Shown: positions 8,544 to 16,983, counted from the stretch's first letter. The stretch: 39,818 nt of DNA from Burkholderiaceae bacterium (GCA_017983955.1 JAGOAJ010000026.1:1-39818), one strand, 5' to 3'. Notes: generated by a model from the sequence alone, not told the origin. Numbers and translations: made by a program.

Positions 8544-9005
8544 ATGCCCCATTTCAAGTTGGACGAGACCGACAGACACCTACTGACACTACTACAAGCC
8601 AACGCCCGACTACCTACGGCAGAACTGGCACGTAGTTTGAAGTTGGCACGCACCACCGTCGTAGCCCGCATAGCCCGTCTGGAACGCCTGGGCATCATCG
8701 CCGGCTACGGCGTACGCCTGGGTCAAGACCAGGAGCAGGCTGCGGTCCGCGCCTACTGCGGCCTAAGCGTAGGCCCAAAGTCCGGCGCCCATGTCATGCA
8801 ACAATTAGCACGTTTGCCCGAAATCGAAGAGGTATCCGCCGTTAGCGGACAATTCGATTACCTGGTGCTACTGCGCTGCGCATCACACGAACAGCTAGAC
8901 ACCTTGCTTGATCATATAGGCCAGATCGACGGTGTTAATCAAACCCATACATCTATTGTTCTTAGTCGTCGCCTGGACAGACGGCAGGCCGTTAGCGCCC
9001 CATAA
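8544..9005 (+). CDS. Lrp/AsnC family transcriptional regulator
   Basis: 153-residue regulator with an N-terminal winged helix-turn-helix (TAELARSLKLARTTVVARIARLE at about residues 25-47) and a C-terminal RAM ligand-sensing domain (from about residue 65; GQFDYLVLLRC is a typical strand). I chose ATG 8544 over the GTG at 8466 because AAGG lies seven bases upstream and because LDETDRHLLTLLQ is the usual family beginning. It diverges from the catabolic operon starting at 8360 and most likely controls it in response to an amino acid. I could not pick out a convincing operator in the intergenic DNA. Confidence 0.9.
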   Translation: MPHFKLDETDRHLLTLLQANARLPTAELARSLKLARTTVVARIARLERLGIIAGYGVRLGQDQEQAAVRAYCGLSVGPKSGAHVMQQLARLPEIEEVSAVSGQFDYLVLLRCASHEQLDTLLDHIGQIDGVNQTHTSIVLSRRLDRRQAVSAP

Positions 9006-9073
9006 ACCTGGATTTTGATGGCAATATCTTGTCCCAAGCACAGTTTGTTAAATTCTTGTAGAATATCGTTCTT

Positions 9074-9149
9074 GCCGGTTTAGCTCAGTTGGTAGAGCAG
9101 CGCACTTGTAATGCGAAGGTCAGGAGTTCGACTCTTCTAACCGGCACCA
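9074..9149 (+). tRNA. tRNA-Thr (anticodon TGT)
   Basis: 76-base cloverleaf: acceptor arms GCCGGTT (9074-9080) and AACCGGC (9139-9145), discriminator A, and an encoded CCA (9147-9149). The D-loop has AGCTCAGTTGGTAGAGCA. The anticodon loop reads CTTGTAA, giving TGT, which decodes ACA. The T-loop has GTTCGACTC. A terminator hairpin follows 22 bases later. The gene marks the left edge of the accessory-looking DNA that extends to about 20950. Confidence 0.97.
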
Positions 9150-9170
9150 GTATTTATGCGGTTTTCCGCA

Positions 9171-9206
9171 ACAAAAAGGCCAATCTTTCGGGACTGGCCT
9201 TTTTGT
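9171..9206. terminator. Bidirectional terminator between tRNA-Thr and lysR
   Basis: ACAAAAAGGCCA (9171-9182) pairs over 12 bp with TGGCCTTTTTGT (9195-9206) around a 12-base loop. The T-tract belongs to the stem and is present on both strands, so it can end the tRNA transcript and, in reverse, the minus-strand lysR transcript. Confidence 0.85.
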
Positions 9207-9244
9207 TTTGGGGGCTACAGCAACGACTACATTAGTAACATCAC

Positions 9245-10117
9245 TCAGCGCCAGGCGGTTGCAAAAACTCCTGCATGCTGTGTTGTATCGATCAAAGCAT
9301 AAGAGAGCCGTGACGGCCTTCGACTCTTAGAAAAAACAGCCGATGCATCGACTTGTATAACGGGACGGAATGGTATTAGCCTCAGCCCAGGATGCTGGCG
9401 CACATGAGCTATTGCCGAAAACCAATCGACAACCGTGATGCCAACCCCCGCATTTACCAGCAAACATGCTGTCTCCGAGTACCTAACCTCAACGGCTGTT
9501 CTATAAGAAACGCCCTCAGCTTTGAAGGCCGTCCGTATTAAAGGACTCAGACGCGATCCCATCTCTAAACCGATCAACGCATAACTAGAAAGATCACTTG
9601 GGGTTAGAACCGTATGCGCAGACAAGGGATGATCTGAACGGACAAGGCAAACCATTTCCACTGTTGCCACGGGGATCATTTCGAGACTATGGCTAAGCTC
9701 AGCTTCCAATGCTATAGCTAGCCCCACATCTGCTGAACCAGACTCTATTTTCTCTATAACGGTATATGACCGACGCACGTCAAAAAACACCTTAACTTTC
9801 GGTCGTTGTTGCAATAAATGTTGGATCGCCTGGGGTAAAACTGTGTGCCCTAGTTGCGGGGTAGCCACGACCCGAACGTGGCCTAGACGATCCTCTTTTA
9901 GATCTTCTGCAGTTTGCGCCAAAGCTTGCGATAACAAGAAAATTGACTCCGACTCGTGGAACAGAATTCTAGCTTCGTCTCTGGCGACAAGACGGTTGCC
10001 AGCTCGGTCAAAAAGTAAAAAACCGAGCTGAGACTCCAACTGGCGGATCGAACTACTAACCGCTGGCTGGGATATTTGCAGCGCACGCGCTGCGCCTACA
10101 GTGGTGTGGCACTGCAT
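9245..10117 (-). CDS. LysR family regulator, 5'-truncated
   Basis: 290 residues remain of a LysR-type regulator. The recognition part of the helix-turn-helix is present (GAARALQISQPAVSSSIRQLE, residues 8-28), as is the periplasmic-binding-fold effector domain from about residue 80 (VRVVATPQLGHTVLPQAI). LysR proteins normally have about 12 more N-terminal residues forming the first helix. In frame upstream of the ATG only RFV still fits a LysR; beyond it the strand is antisense to amidase sequence and offers no start codon. The gene therefore lost its 5' end and promoter at about 10118. It may be a pseudogene despite the long open frame. Its target was probably the divergent amidase, also truncated. 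Confidence 0.75.
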   Translation of the reverse strand: MQCHTTVGAARALQISQPAVSSSIRQLESQLGFLLFDRAGNRLVARDEARILFHESESIFLLSQALAQTAEDLKEDRLGHVRVVATPQLGHTVLPQAIQHLLQQRPKVKVFFDVRRSYTVIEKIESGSADVGLAIALEAELSHSLEMIPVATVEMVCLVRSDHPLSAHTVLTPSDLSSYALIGLEMGSRLSPLIRTAFKAEGVSYRTAVEVRYSETACLLVNAGVGITVVDWFSAIAHVRQHPGLRLIPFRPVIQVDASAVFSKSRRPSRLSYALIDTTQHAGVFATAWR

Positions 10118-10898
10118 GACAAAACGGGCGGTTCTACTATTAGGCCAGCTGCCTATTGTGGTGTTGTCGGCTACAAACCTAGTTTCGGCCTCATCAATCG
10201 ATCAGGACTGAAGCCGTTAGCAGAGTCACTGGATACTATCGGTATTATGAGTCGCTCGGTCGCAGATACGGCATTACTTATGCACACTCTGGGGGATTTA
10301 CCCACGCCCTTGAATAGTACGAACAGACCTCCGGTGATTGGCTTTTGCCGTACCCCTTTGGCAGGATGTTGATATAGACAGTCGGCATAACCTCGAGTCC
10401 ATTGCAAATCGATTAGCCCTGGCCGGTGCCCGCTTTGATGAAGTCGAGCAGCCTGAAAGTATGGCTAGTCTTTATGACGACCAACGAGCAATCATGAATT
10501 TCGAGGCGTCCCGGGCATTACTATATGAATCTTGCCAGTTTCCCAAGTTGCTCAGCCCCGGCCTGACGAGCCAGTTAAGCAATGGCTGGGACTGTCCTCG
10601 AGCGAACTACGACGCAGCGCAACAGCGAGCTATCATCGCAAGGCGAACATTTGCCAGTTGGACCCAAGGCTATGACGTATTGCTAACGCCAAGTGCCCCG
10701 GGCGCAGCTCCCCTGGGCATTGAAACCGCAGGCAGTTCGATTTTCAATCGAAACTGGTCACTGCTTGGAGCTCCCTGTATCGCGCTACCAAGTGGAAAAA
10801 ACAAAATTGGCTTGCCCTTAGGACTCCAAGTAGTAGGACGATATGGACGCGACGCCGAACTCCTCAGTTGGGCTATTTGGATAGAGTCGGCGATTTAA
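10118..10898 (+). pseudogene. Amidase remnant, 5'-truncated and frameshifted
   Basis: The frame from 10118 encodes TGGSTIRPAAYCGVVGYKPS, the nucleophile-serine block of amidase-signature enzymes, through IGFCRTP. That frame then stops at 10372. The frame starting near 10356 continues as WQDVDID to the C-terminus (GLPLGLQVVGRYGRDAELL), ending at 10898. Removing one T from the TTT run at 10356-10358 joins the frames as RTPWQDVDID. About 170 N-terminal residues are absent, including the catalytic Lys and the cis-Ser, so no active enzyme is possible even without the frameshift. The first codons abut the truncated lysR on the other strand, so one deletion probably removed both 5' ends. Confidence 0.85.
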
Positions 10899-11011
10899 AG
10901 TGGTCTCTATTAATACTGCACTGAGATTGAAGAGGCACACTACAGGCATACCGTGCAGCCTTGGTTAAATGGGCAATAACAAAGCGCTAGCCACTACCTT
11001 AACCAACGTAC

Positions 11012-11800
11012 TCAAACAAAGCGTGCGCTAATTCGCCCAACCCAGCCAAGGTCCACGGACACCTCATCCCCCGGCGATACAGGTATGGGTTGAATACACG
11101 CCCCTGTAGTCACAAACTGCCCCTGTTTAAGGGGCACTTGGTTTACAGAAAGTTCATTCACTAGCCAACACAGGGCGACGATAGGATCACCCAACACATT
11201 GGCACCGCTACCAACAAATTGGCGCCCGTCGCTGACGGATGCCTTAGTCTGCAAACCGAAAAGCCCTTCAAGCGGCTCTAGGGTAGTGGCAGCAGCGCCC
11301 AAAACCATATCGTTGCTGCAGGCGCAGTCAGCAATAAGCTGAGCGGCACCCGCGTCTTCGAAACTCAGGAAGCGGGAGTCTGGCACCTCGATGCCGGGGT
11401 GTACTGACTCGATCGCCGCAAGGACCTCGTCGCGGGTATACGGGGTAGACCTGGGGGGCAGTGTCTGTCCGATCATAAATACGATCTCGCCTTCGGCCAC
11501 TCTCATTCGATTATCTTGCAATGAAATTTCAGCACCATCAGGTTGTACATTTTCAGCAAAAATCGGCCCTGCCAGGGGACCATCAACGCCAATATGACGC
11601 TGCCCGGCCAAACTGGTAGCAGCGATTTTCCAGCCTGCAATTTCCTGACCCAGCTCATGTGCCCAGAATGCTTGAATGGCATAGCCCTGCTCACGACTCT
11701 GCGGCCGTAGGTCTACTGGCAAGTGGTCCCGATGTTGACCCGTCTTCCAGCATGTGCTTAGATCAACAGCGGCCTGGTCGGCTGCATCAGTTCGGTCCAT
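11012..11800 (-). CDS. 2-oxo-4-pentenoate hydratase-like protein (FAH/MhpD superfamily)
   Basis: 262-residue member of the fumarylacetoacetate-hydrolase superfamily, nearest to 2-hydroxypenta-2,4-dienoate hydratases (MhpD/HpaH/DmpE). These add water to 2-oxo-4-enoic acids to give 4-hydroxy-2-oxo acids. AGWKIAATS near residue 55 and RVAEGEIVFMIG near 100-111 are family motifs; Glu103 and Glu105 should bind the divalent metal. GDPIVALCWLVNEL and FVTTGACIQPIPVSPGDEV near the C-terminus also fit. Start ATG 11800 is chosen because AGGA stands nine bases upstream; a longer frame to 11848 lacks this. It is the last gene of the IclR-module transporter unit, 101 bases after the ATPase gene. A pairing with the DapA-like aldolase is inferred. 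Confidence 0.82.
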   Translation of the reverse strand: MDRTDAADQAAVDLSTCWKTGQHRDHLPVDLRPQSREQGYAIQAFWAHELGQEIAGWKIAATSLAGQRHIGVDGPLAGPIFAENVQPDGAEISLQDNRMRVAEGEIVFMIGQTLPPRSTPYTRDEVLAAIESVHPGIEVPDSRFLSFEDAGAAQLIADCACSNDMVLGAAATTLEPLEGLFGLQTKASVSDGRQFVGSGANVLGDPIVALCWLVNELSVNQVPLKQGQFVTTGACIQPIPVSPGDEVSVDLGWVGRISARFV

Positions 11801-11901
11801 AGACTTTATTCCTGAATATGTATGTGATGTAGCCGATAATAAACGCAAACCTGAAATGCGAGGCCGCCCCGCCTAAAGATGATTTTATTGGAACCCACCC
11901 A

Positions 11902-12708
11902 TCACATTTGATAGCCTTGTTTGAATCTCTTTAGAAAGGCCTGCAGGCGTTCAGATTGAGGATTTTCGAAAATCTGTTCGGGTGGACCCTGCTCGATAAT
12001 TTCCCCATTGGCCATAAAAATAACTCGATCCGCGAAAGCACGAGCAAAGGCCATTTCATGCGTCACTATCATCATTGTCATGCCATCTTGAACCAGTTGC
12101 CGCATCACGTCCAAAACCTCGCCTACCAGCTCAGGGTCCAAAGCGGATGTGACTTCATCAAATAACATAGCTTTAGGTTGCATAGCCAAGGAACGCGCTA
12201 TCGCCACCCGCTGCTGCTGCCCTCCTGATAACTGCCCTGGCAACGCATTTGCCTTGCTCGCTAACCCAACTTGCTCCAACAAAACAGCCGCACGCTCTTC
12301 TGCTTCACGCTTGGGAAGTGCAAGAGCTTTTATTGGCCCCAATGCAACGTTCTGTAAGACACTCATGTGAGGAAACAGATTGAAGCTCTGAAAAACCATA
12401 CCAACTTGCGCTCGCATGGCTGCAATTTCAGTTTCCGAGCGCCTAGAGCGGACCCCATGCGCATCAACCCGATAGCCCATGGCCTCGCCGTCAATGGTAA
12501 TTTCCCCAGCCTGAAACTCTTCCAGAAGATTTACACAACGCAATAGCGTGGTCTTACCCGAACCACTAGGACCGATTATGACAATTGCTTCGCCTTGCTT
12601 AACCTCGGTTGAAATATCTTTTAAAACTTGATGTGTTCCAAACCATTTGGACAGGTTCTTTATTTCAATCGCTACCTTTCCAGCATCAGGATGTATATTA
12701 GTTGACAT
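11902..12708 (-). CDS. Amino-acid ABC transporter ATP-binding protein
   Basis: 268-residue GlnQ-type ATPase. Walker [10 protein letters not shown]-loop QSFNLFPHM, signature [14 protein letters not shown] and Walker B AMLFDE are all present, with an ATSALDP-like D-loop ([11 protein letters not shown]) and the H-loop [11 protein letters not shown] 12708 (MSTNIH) is preferred to the longer frame from 12765: AAGGCGG lies upstream and the start overlaps the end of the permease gene by 11 bases, as is common in such operons. It works with the permeases at 12698 and 13342 and, by inference, with the binding protein at 19879, which sits in another transcription unit. Confidence 0.92.
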   Translation of the reverse strand: MSTNIHPDAGKVAIEIKNLSKWFGTHQVLKDISTEVKQGEAIVIIGPSGSGKTTLLRCVNLLEEFQAGEITIDGEAMGYRVDAHGVRSRRSETEIAAMRAQVGMVFQSFNLFPHMSVLQNVALGPIKALALPKREAEERAAVLLEQVGLASKANALPGQLSGGQQQRVAIARSLAMQPKAMLFDEVTSALDPELVGEVLDVMRQLVQDGMTMMIVTHEMAFARAFADRVIFMANGEIIEQGPPEQIFENPQSERLQAFLKRFKQGYQM

Positions 12709-13342
12709 AACCAAACCGCCTTTCCAAGTACTGCCCCAATCGAGACAACAAGAAGCAAATAACAAAATACACTAATGCGACAAAGCCGAATATTTCAAAT
12801 GGCGCCAACGTTCGCTCTACAATCTGTCGCCCGATATAGGTCAAGTCAGTCAGACCAATAATAGCCACAAGAGATGTTCCCTTTACCACCCCAATACAGG
12901 TATTGATGTAGGGCGGTCCAGCGACACGCATAGCCTGTTGAAGCACTATATTTACAAGAACTTTCCTTGGTGTAAGACCAATAGACTTCCCAGCCTCCCA
13001 CTGACCAGTTGGTACTGACAACACTGCGCCACGAAAAACCTCTGTCATAAACGCCCCAAAATAGGCGGCGATTACCACCACGCCCCCAGTGAGCGGATCA
13101 ATCTCCACACCTGCATACGGCGCGGCGTAATACATCGTGAACAAAAGAACCAGCAAAGGCACGCCGCGTATGATGTATAAATAGATCTCTACTGCAGTTC
13201 TTAGCAGCATCCCACCATACAACTGGAAAAGAGCAAAAATAAAACCAGAGATTGTTGCAAGCACAATAGCGAAAAACGATAAGTAAAGAGTGGTGAGTGT
13301 GCCCCGAACAATCAACGGAAGGCTAATAATTATTAATTCCAT
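12698..13342 (-). CDS. Amino-acid ABC transporter permease
   Basis: 214-residue inner-membrane permease with about five transmembrane segments. It contains [22 protein letters not shown] near residues 58-79 and the EAA loop [30 protein letters not shown] near 115-144. Its ATG shares one base with the stop of the upstream permease gene (TAATG), so the pair is coupled and probably forms a heterodimeric channel. Base composition is noticeably AT-rich compared with the flanking core genes. Confidence 0.9.
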   Translation of the reverse strand: MELIIISLPLIVRGTLTTLYLSFFAIVLATISGFIFALFQLYGGMLLRTAVEIYLYIIRGVPLLVLLFTMYYAAPYAGVEIDPLTGGVVVIAAYFGAFMTEVFRGAVLSVPTGQWEAGKSIGLTPRKVLVNIVLQQAMRVAGPPYINTCIGVVKGTSLVAIIGLTDLTYIGRQIVERTLAPFEIFGFVALVYFVICFLLSRLGQYLERRFGYVN

Positions 13343-13995
13343 TAGCTAATCCTCATACGGCTTTCTATTAGTCGCATCACGCCCCCAAAAATGGCTGTAA
13401 GAACAATATAAAAGAGAGCAAGCGTGAAAAATATTTCGAATACTGCAGCAGTTTGGTCCGCCATCATCCGAGCATGAAACGTCAGCTCTCCTACCGATAT
13501 TGTGGCCACTAACGACGTATCTTTAATAATTAAAATGCCTTGATTCGATAGTGGAGGAATCACTTTCCTAAGAGCTTGGGGCAGCACAATAATCCGAAAA
13601 GCACGTCGCGGGGTCAGACCCACGGCTAAGGCTGCTTCCGTTTGCTTGACAGAAACAGATTGGATTCCACCTCGATAAATCTCGGCCATGTAAGCACCGT
13701 TTTGCAGAACCATGGCAAGCAAGCCAGTCACAAAACCAGAAAGAGGATAGCCCAAGGTTCCCGAGCCAAAAAAAATAAAAAACATCTGCACAAGAACTGG
13801 GGTATTCCGAACAACTTCAACATAGGCTACTGCAAGACGAGATACCAACCTGCTCCTGGAGAGCAACGCCATTACTATCGGCACTCCCCACAAAGCAGAG
13901 AGTACGGTGGCCAATACAGCAAGCAACACCGTCGTTAACAGCCCGTCGGCCAGCGTTGAAACAATGCGGACGAAAAAGACATGATCCAAAGACAT
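13342..13995 (-). CDS. Amino-acid ABC transporter permease
   Basis: 217-residue permease, partner of the one at 12698. The EAA loop is TEAALAVGLTPRRAFRIIVLPQALRKVIPP, and EVVRNTPVLVQMFFIFFGSG is the conserved stretch before it. Start ATG 13995 (MSLDHVFF) is preferred to the TTG at 14013, which has no ribosome-binding site. The ATG itself has only a weak AAGAAA, but it lies four bases after the stop of a 41-codon small ORF with a strong site, so translational coupling is likely. Together with the downstream permease and ATPase it forms an amino-acid importer whose binding protein gene is at 19879. Confidence 0.9.
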   Translation of the reverse strand: MSLDHVFFVRIVSTLADGLLTTVLLAVLATVLSALWGVPIVMALLSRSRLVSRLAVAYVEVVRNTPVLVQMFFIFFGSGTLGYPLSGFVTGLLAMVLQNGAYMAEIYRGGIQSVSVKQTEAALAVGLTPRRAFRIIVLPQALRKVIPPLSNQGILIIKDTSLVATISVGELTFHARMMADQTAAVFEIFFTLALFYIVLTAIFGGVMRLIESRMRIS

Positions 13996-13999
13996 TTTC

Positions 14000-14125
14000 T
14001 TAAACCACTTCAATAGTTAGGAAGTGGCGCACTGGCGATACTCTGTGTGCAGCACGTTCTGAGAAAAAACGAAACGTAAGTGCGGCTATCTTTCTATAGG
14101 CTCTATTTAACTTATATTTATTCAT
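14000..14125 (-). CDS. 41-residue small ORF coupled to the permease gene
   Basis: ATG 14125 is preceded by GGAGGAG with a six-base gap, the strongest ribosome-binding site in this region. The frame encodes 41 basic residues beginning MNKYKLNRAYRKIAALTF and stops at 14000, four bases before the permease ATG. The operator core at 14156 is 31 bases upstream of this ATG, nearly the same spacing as at the binding-protein gene (32 bases), which supports it as the first translated gene of the unit. No family is recognised, and there is no transmembrane stretch or run of regulatory codons. It may serve as a leader that delivers ribosomes to the permease, or be a true small protein. Confidence 0.55.
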   Translation of the reverse strand: MNKYKLNRAYRKIAALTFRFFSERAAHRVSPVRHFLTIEVV

Positions 14126-14150
14126 ACGTAGCTCCTCCGTTACCCTGTAC

Positions 14151-14175
14151 AATAATTCCGAAATACGGAATTATT
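14151..14175. promoter_or_regulatory. Operator dyad between the transporter unit and iclR
   Basis: AATAATTCCG (14151-14160) and CGGAATTATT (14166-14175) are perfect 10-bp arms around AAATA. The core TTCCG-N5-CGGAA recurs at 20774-20788 before the binding-protein gene. Location between the divergent iclR and permease units, and symmetry typical of IclR-family operators, make it the likely binding site of the adjacent IclR protein. A possible iclR -10 (TATAAG, 14185-14190) would place the -35 within the dyad, consistent with autoregulation. Confidence 0.75.
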
Positions 14176-14237
14176 TGTTCTATTTATAAGATATTTTTTG
14201 CTTCAAAAGGGCAATTAATTATCATGACACTCACACA

Positions 14238-15020
14238 ATGACTAAAACTCTTCTCGCCACATCAACAGAACAGCCGCTGGATCGGGCTATAGCAATCCTT
14301 AACGCCTTGGCTACGTCAGCGCGGGCAATGTCTGTCACAGAGCTTGCAACGGCTTGCGAGCTGCCGGTAACTACCGTGCACAGAATGGCCAGCCAGCTAG
14401 AAAAACGTGACTTAATAAAACGCATGATAGGGTCTAAAAAATTCATTGTCGGCCCAAGCCTTGTACGCTTAGGCAATGCGGCAACTGAAGCCGCGATGCG
14501 TTCTGATCGTCCCCACCAAATCCTAATAGCTCTGGCAAACGAAGTTGGTGAGTCTTGCCAAATTGGTGTGCGCTCCGACGACGAAGTCGTATACATCGAC
14601 AACGCACGAACCGCCCCGGCTCCAGGGTTACACTTCGAACAAGGTAGACGGTCACCAATACACTGCACATCTATCGGCAAGTTATATCTAGCAGAGATGA
14701 AAAAAGAGGAGTTCGACTGGTGGCTTAGCAGTGCTACCCTGCCTCGACTTACTCCAAACACCTTGGCATCAAAACAAAAACTCAGCGCTGCAATTGAAGA
14801 TGTTCGCAACATGGGCTGGGCTTCCAATAATGAGGAGTTTCTTCCAGGGCTTGTAGGATGTGCAGTACCTATACGTTTATCTAACGGCAAGCTACTGGCT
14901 TGTATAGGCTTATATGTACCCACCGCACGAATATCGTTCGATCGCATCAAGGATTTTCTCCCACCATTAAGAGCCGCCGCTGAAAAAATCGCTACTATCG
15001 CTGAAGGCAAACCAGAGTAG
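14238..15020 (+). CDS. IclR family transcriptional regulator
   Basis: 260-residue IclR-type regulator. The N-terminal winged helix-turn-helix spans about residues 12-70 (LDRAIAILNALA, then MSVTELATACELPVTTVHRM). The C-terminal effector domain contains SCQIGVRSDDEVVYIDNA and PIHCTSIGKLYLA, both typical. The ribosome-binding site is weak. It is divergent from the transporter unit, with the 25-base dyad between them, and convergent with the DapA-like gene six bases away. It most likely represses, or activates with ligand, both minus-strand units that carry the TTCCG-N5-CGGAA site. Confidence 0.92.
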   Translation: MTKTLLATSTEQPLDRAIAILNALATSARAMSVTELATACELPVTTVHRMASQLEKRDLIKRMIGSKKFIVGPSLVRLGNAATEAAMRSDRPHQILIALANEVGESCQIGVRSDDEVVYIDNARTAPAPGLHFEQGRRSPIHCTSIGKLYLAEMKKEEFDWWLSSATLPRLTPNTLASKQKLSAAIEDVRNMGWASNNEEFLPGLVGCAVPIRLSNGKLLACIGLYVPTARISFDRIKDFLPPLRAAAEKIATIAEGKPE

Positions 15021-15026
15021 TACTGA

Positions 15027-15902
15027 TCAAGTTACTGGAAGCAGGTGCTCTAAGCGTTCACGTGTACCGATAGACGGAGCATAAATAGGTGCTCGCGTTG
15101 ACCCTGCATTCCGACCAACCATCTGCAGGGCAAGCTTCAACGGACCTGGATTAGGCTCACCATAAATCGCACGACATAGGGGCATTATCTCCAGCTGGAT
15201 GCGCTGAGCCCGCGTTATGTCGCCTGTCTGAAATGCATCGTACAGATCACACAACAGCCTTGGAACCAGACAGCCCAGCGAAAATACCGCGCCGTGCCCC
15301 CCAAGGGCCAACGTTGGAAGAAAGCACTCTTCATACCCCTGTAGTACGCTAAACTCGGGTGGTGCCTCACGCAAGAGCTCGGCGACAAGCGCCATATCAC
15401 TTGAGCTTTCCTTGATAGCAATAAACAGCGGAATGTCTTTCAATAGGCCAAGTATGGCATCCGCCCCAAGTCTTACCCCACTCCTTTTAGGACTATGAAA
15501 TAACATCATAGGCATACCGACACGATCTGCTATCGTCTGGAAATGCTGCCTTGTATGTGATGTATCCATTCCAAAAAAGCAAGGTGGCATTACCATAATC
15601 ACATCGGCGCCGGCCGCCTTTGCATGATTGGCGCACTCAATAATGTCGGCTTGGCTACCTAACAAAGTCCCTACCACTACGGGCACCCGACCCGCCACCT
15701 CTTCTACCACAAGATCAATAATTTGCTTATGTTCTGTAAGCGTTAGTGAAAGCGGCTCACCTGTACCACCAAGCGGGCATAACCCAGCGATCCCTTGTTG
15801 CAATTGAAATCGCACGCTCTCGCGCATAGCTAGCTTATCCAGTTGGCCATCAACGTCAAAAGTGGTGACTAAGGCTGTCATCACGCCACTAAGCGCCCTC
15901 AT
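15027..15902 (-). CDS. DapA-family aldolase/lyase (DHDPS superfamily)
   Basis: 291-residue Schiff-base aldolase of the dihydrodipicolinate-synthase superfamily. The lysine is in IAIKESSSD and the substrate-loop motif is GGTGEPLSL, where DapA has GTTGE. The DapA tyrosine of the LYNVPxRTG motif is replaced: here it reads LFHSPKRSG, so this is not a lysine-pathway DapA. Relatives cleave or join pyruvate and aldehydes. ATG 15902 is chosen because it overlaps the stop of the threonine-aldolase-like gene as ATGA; a longer frame to 15932 would overlap more. It is the last gene of the enzyme unit. Cleavage of the hydratase product to pyruvate plus an aldehyde is inferred. Confidence 0.85.
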   Translation of the reverse strand: MRALSGVMTALVTTFDVDGQLDKLAMRESVRFQLQQGIAGLCPLGGTGEPLSLTLTEHKQIIDLVVEEVAGRVPVVVGTLLGSQADIIECANHAKAAGADVIMVMPPCFFGMDTSHTRQHFQTIADRVGMPMMLFHSPKRSGVRLGADAILGLLKDIPLFIAIKESSSDMALVAELLREAPPEFSVLQGYEECFLPTLALGGHGAVFSLGCLVPRLLCDLYDAFQTGDITRAQRIQLEIMPLCRAIYGEPNPGPLKLALQMVGRNAGSTRAPIYAPSIGTRERLEHLLPVT

Positions 15903-16948
15903 GTCACTGACTCTGTGGTGGTGACTCGACAAATTTCCAGCACCTGGTCAATCTCCTCGTCTGAGGTGAACCATGACATAACGAAACGGTGGTGTTTAGG
16001 TCTAGGGCGCCATCCTTGTTGAAACTTACAGCCGGCATTTACAAGCGCCTCGGTCATTACATCTGGCATCGAGACAAAGACCTCATTTCCTTGAGTAGGA
16101 TGGACTAGTGTTACGCCCTCAAGTGCTATCAAACCACTAGATAACCGCAACGCTGCCCGATTTGCATGAACAGCATTTTTTCGCCAAAGGTCATCATCTA
16201 AATAAGCCAAGACCTGGGCTGCCAAAAAGCGGCTTTTGGGCGCCAAGTGACCACTACGTTTACGCAAGTACCCTAGTTCGGTATTGTATTTAGGTGTAAA
16301 TGACACAATAGTTTCGACCCCGTAAGATCCACTTTTTGTCGTCCCCAAGGTAAGCACCTCAACTCCAGCCTTCCAAGATAGCTCTGCTGGTGTCGCGCCA
16401 ATAGATACAACCGCATTTGCGAAGCGTGCGCCATCTAGATGAACGCCCAACTTATATTTGTGCGCGATTTTTGTTAATGTAGCTAACTGATCTGGGTTGT
16501 AAGCTGTCCCCGCCTCCGTTAAGTTAGTTAAACTCAACACTGATGGTTGAACTGCATGCACCACCCCTATCCGAGCCTCGGACAAGCCGATCTCCAATGC
16601 TTCAGGAGAAAGGCGGCCGTGCTCTCCAGGAAACAGAACTTGCCTTGCACCCGCCGAGAACATTTCTGGAGCCCCACACTCATCAGTCACAGTATGCGCA
16701 TCTGAATGACACAAAATTGAGCCATAGCGCGGCACCATGGCACCAAGGGCAATGCCATTAGCCGCTGTTCCTGTTGAAACCGAGAACGCCCATAGGTCAT
16801 CCGTTTCAAAGAAGGCCCGTAACTGCACCAACGAGCGCTCGGTCCAGCCCTCTGATTCAAAATTCGTCGCATACCCCTTATTGGCAGACACAAGAGCCTC
16901 TACAAAAGCAGGATGTACCGGTGACGTATTCTCAGATCCAAAATCCAT
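15899..16948 (-). CDS. Threonine aldolase/beta-eliminating lyase family PLP enzyme
   Basis: 349-residue fold-type I PLP enzyme similar to low-specificity threonine aldolases, which split beta-hydroxy-alpha-amino acids into glycine and an aldehyde. It opens MDFGSENTSPVHP, has FSVSTGTAANGIAL for cofactor phosphate contact, GVHLDGARFANA with the PLP-ring aspartate, and LGTTKSGSYGVE with the Schiff-base lysine. These features are intact. GGGG lies eight bases before its ATG. It sits between the DUF35 gene and the DapA-like gene, overlapping the latter by four bases. This is the clearest clue that the imported substrate or an intermediate is a beta-hydroxy amino acid. Confidence 0.85.
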   Translation of the reverse strand: MDFGSENTSPVHPAFVEALVSANKGYATNFESEGWTERSLVQLRAFFETDDLWAFSVSTGTAANGIALGAMVPRYGSILCHSDAHTVTDECGAPEMFSAGARQVLFPGEHGRLSPEALEIGLSEARIGVVHAVQPSVLSLTNLTEAGTAYNPDQLATLTKIAHKYKLGVHLDGARFANAVVSIGATPAELSWKAGVEVLTLGTTKSGSYGVETIVSFTPKYNTELGYLRKRSGHLAPKSRFLAAQVLAYLDDDLWRKNAVHANRAALRLSSGLIALEGVTLVHPTQGNEVFVSMPDVMTEALVNAGCKFQQGWRPRPKHHRFVMSWFTSDEEIDQVLEICRVTTTESVT

Positions 16949-16983
16949 AACAGTTACCCCAGACTAATAGTGACGCTTCACAT

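Noticed and set aside
9074-9149. tRNA-Thr as an attachment site with a matching direct repeat
   Set aside because: I saw no second copy of the tRNA 3' end in the window and no integrase gene, so no attachment site is claimed.
10921-11006. TTGGTTAA/TTAACCAA inverted arms between the amidase remnant and the hydratase gene
   Set aside because: 8-bp AT-rich arms 30 bases apart with no T-tract; too weak to call a terminator.
13996-14013. TTG start for the permease gene
   Set aside because: No ribosome-binding site, and it lies inside the coupled small ORF; ATG 13995 fits the family start.
14231-15010. Long minus-strand open frame of 259 codons antisense to iclR
   Set aside because: It mirrors the IclR gene codon for codon, shows no protein-family motif and has the Ser/Arg-rich look of an antisense frame; the plus strand carries a clear IclR protein.
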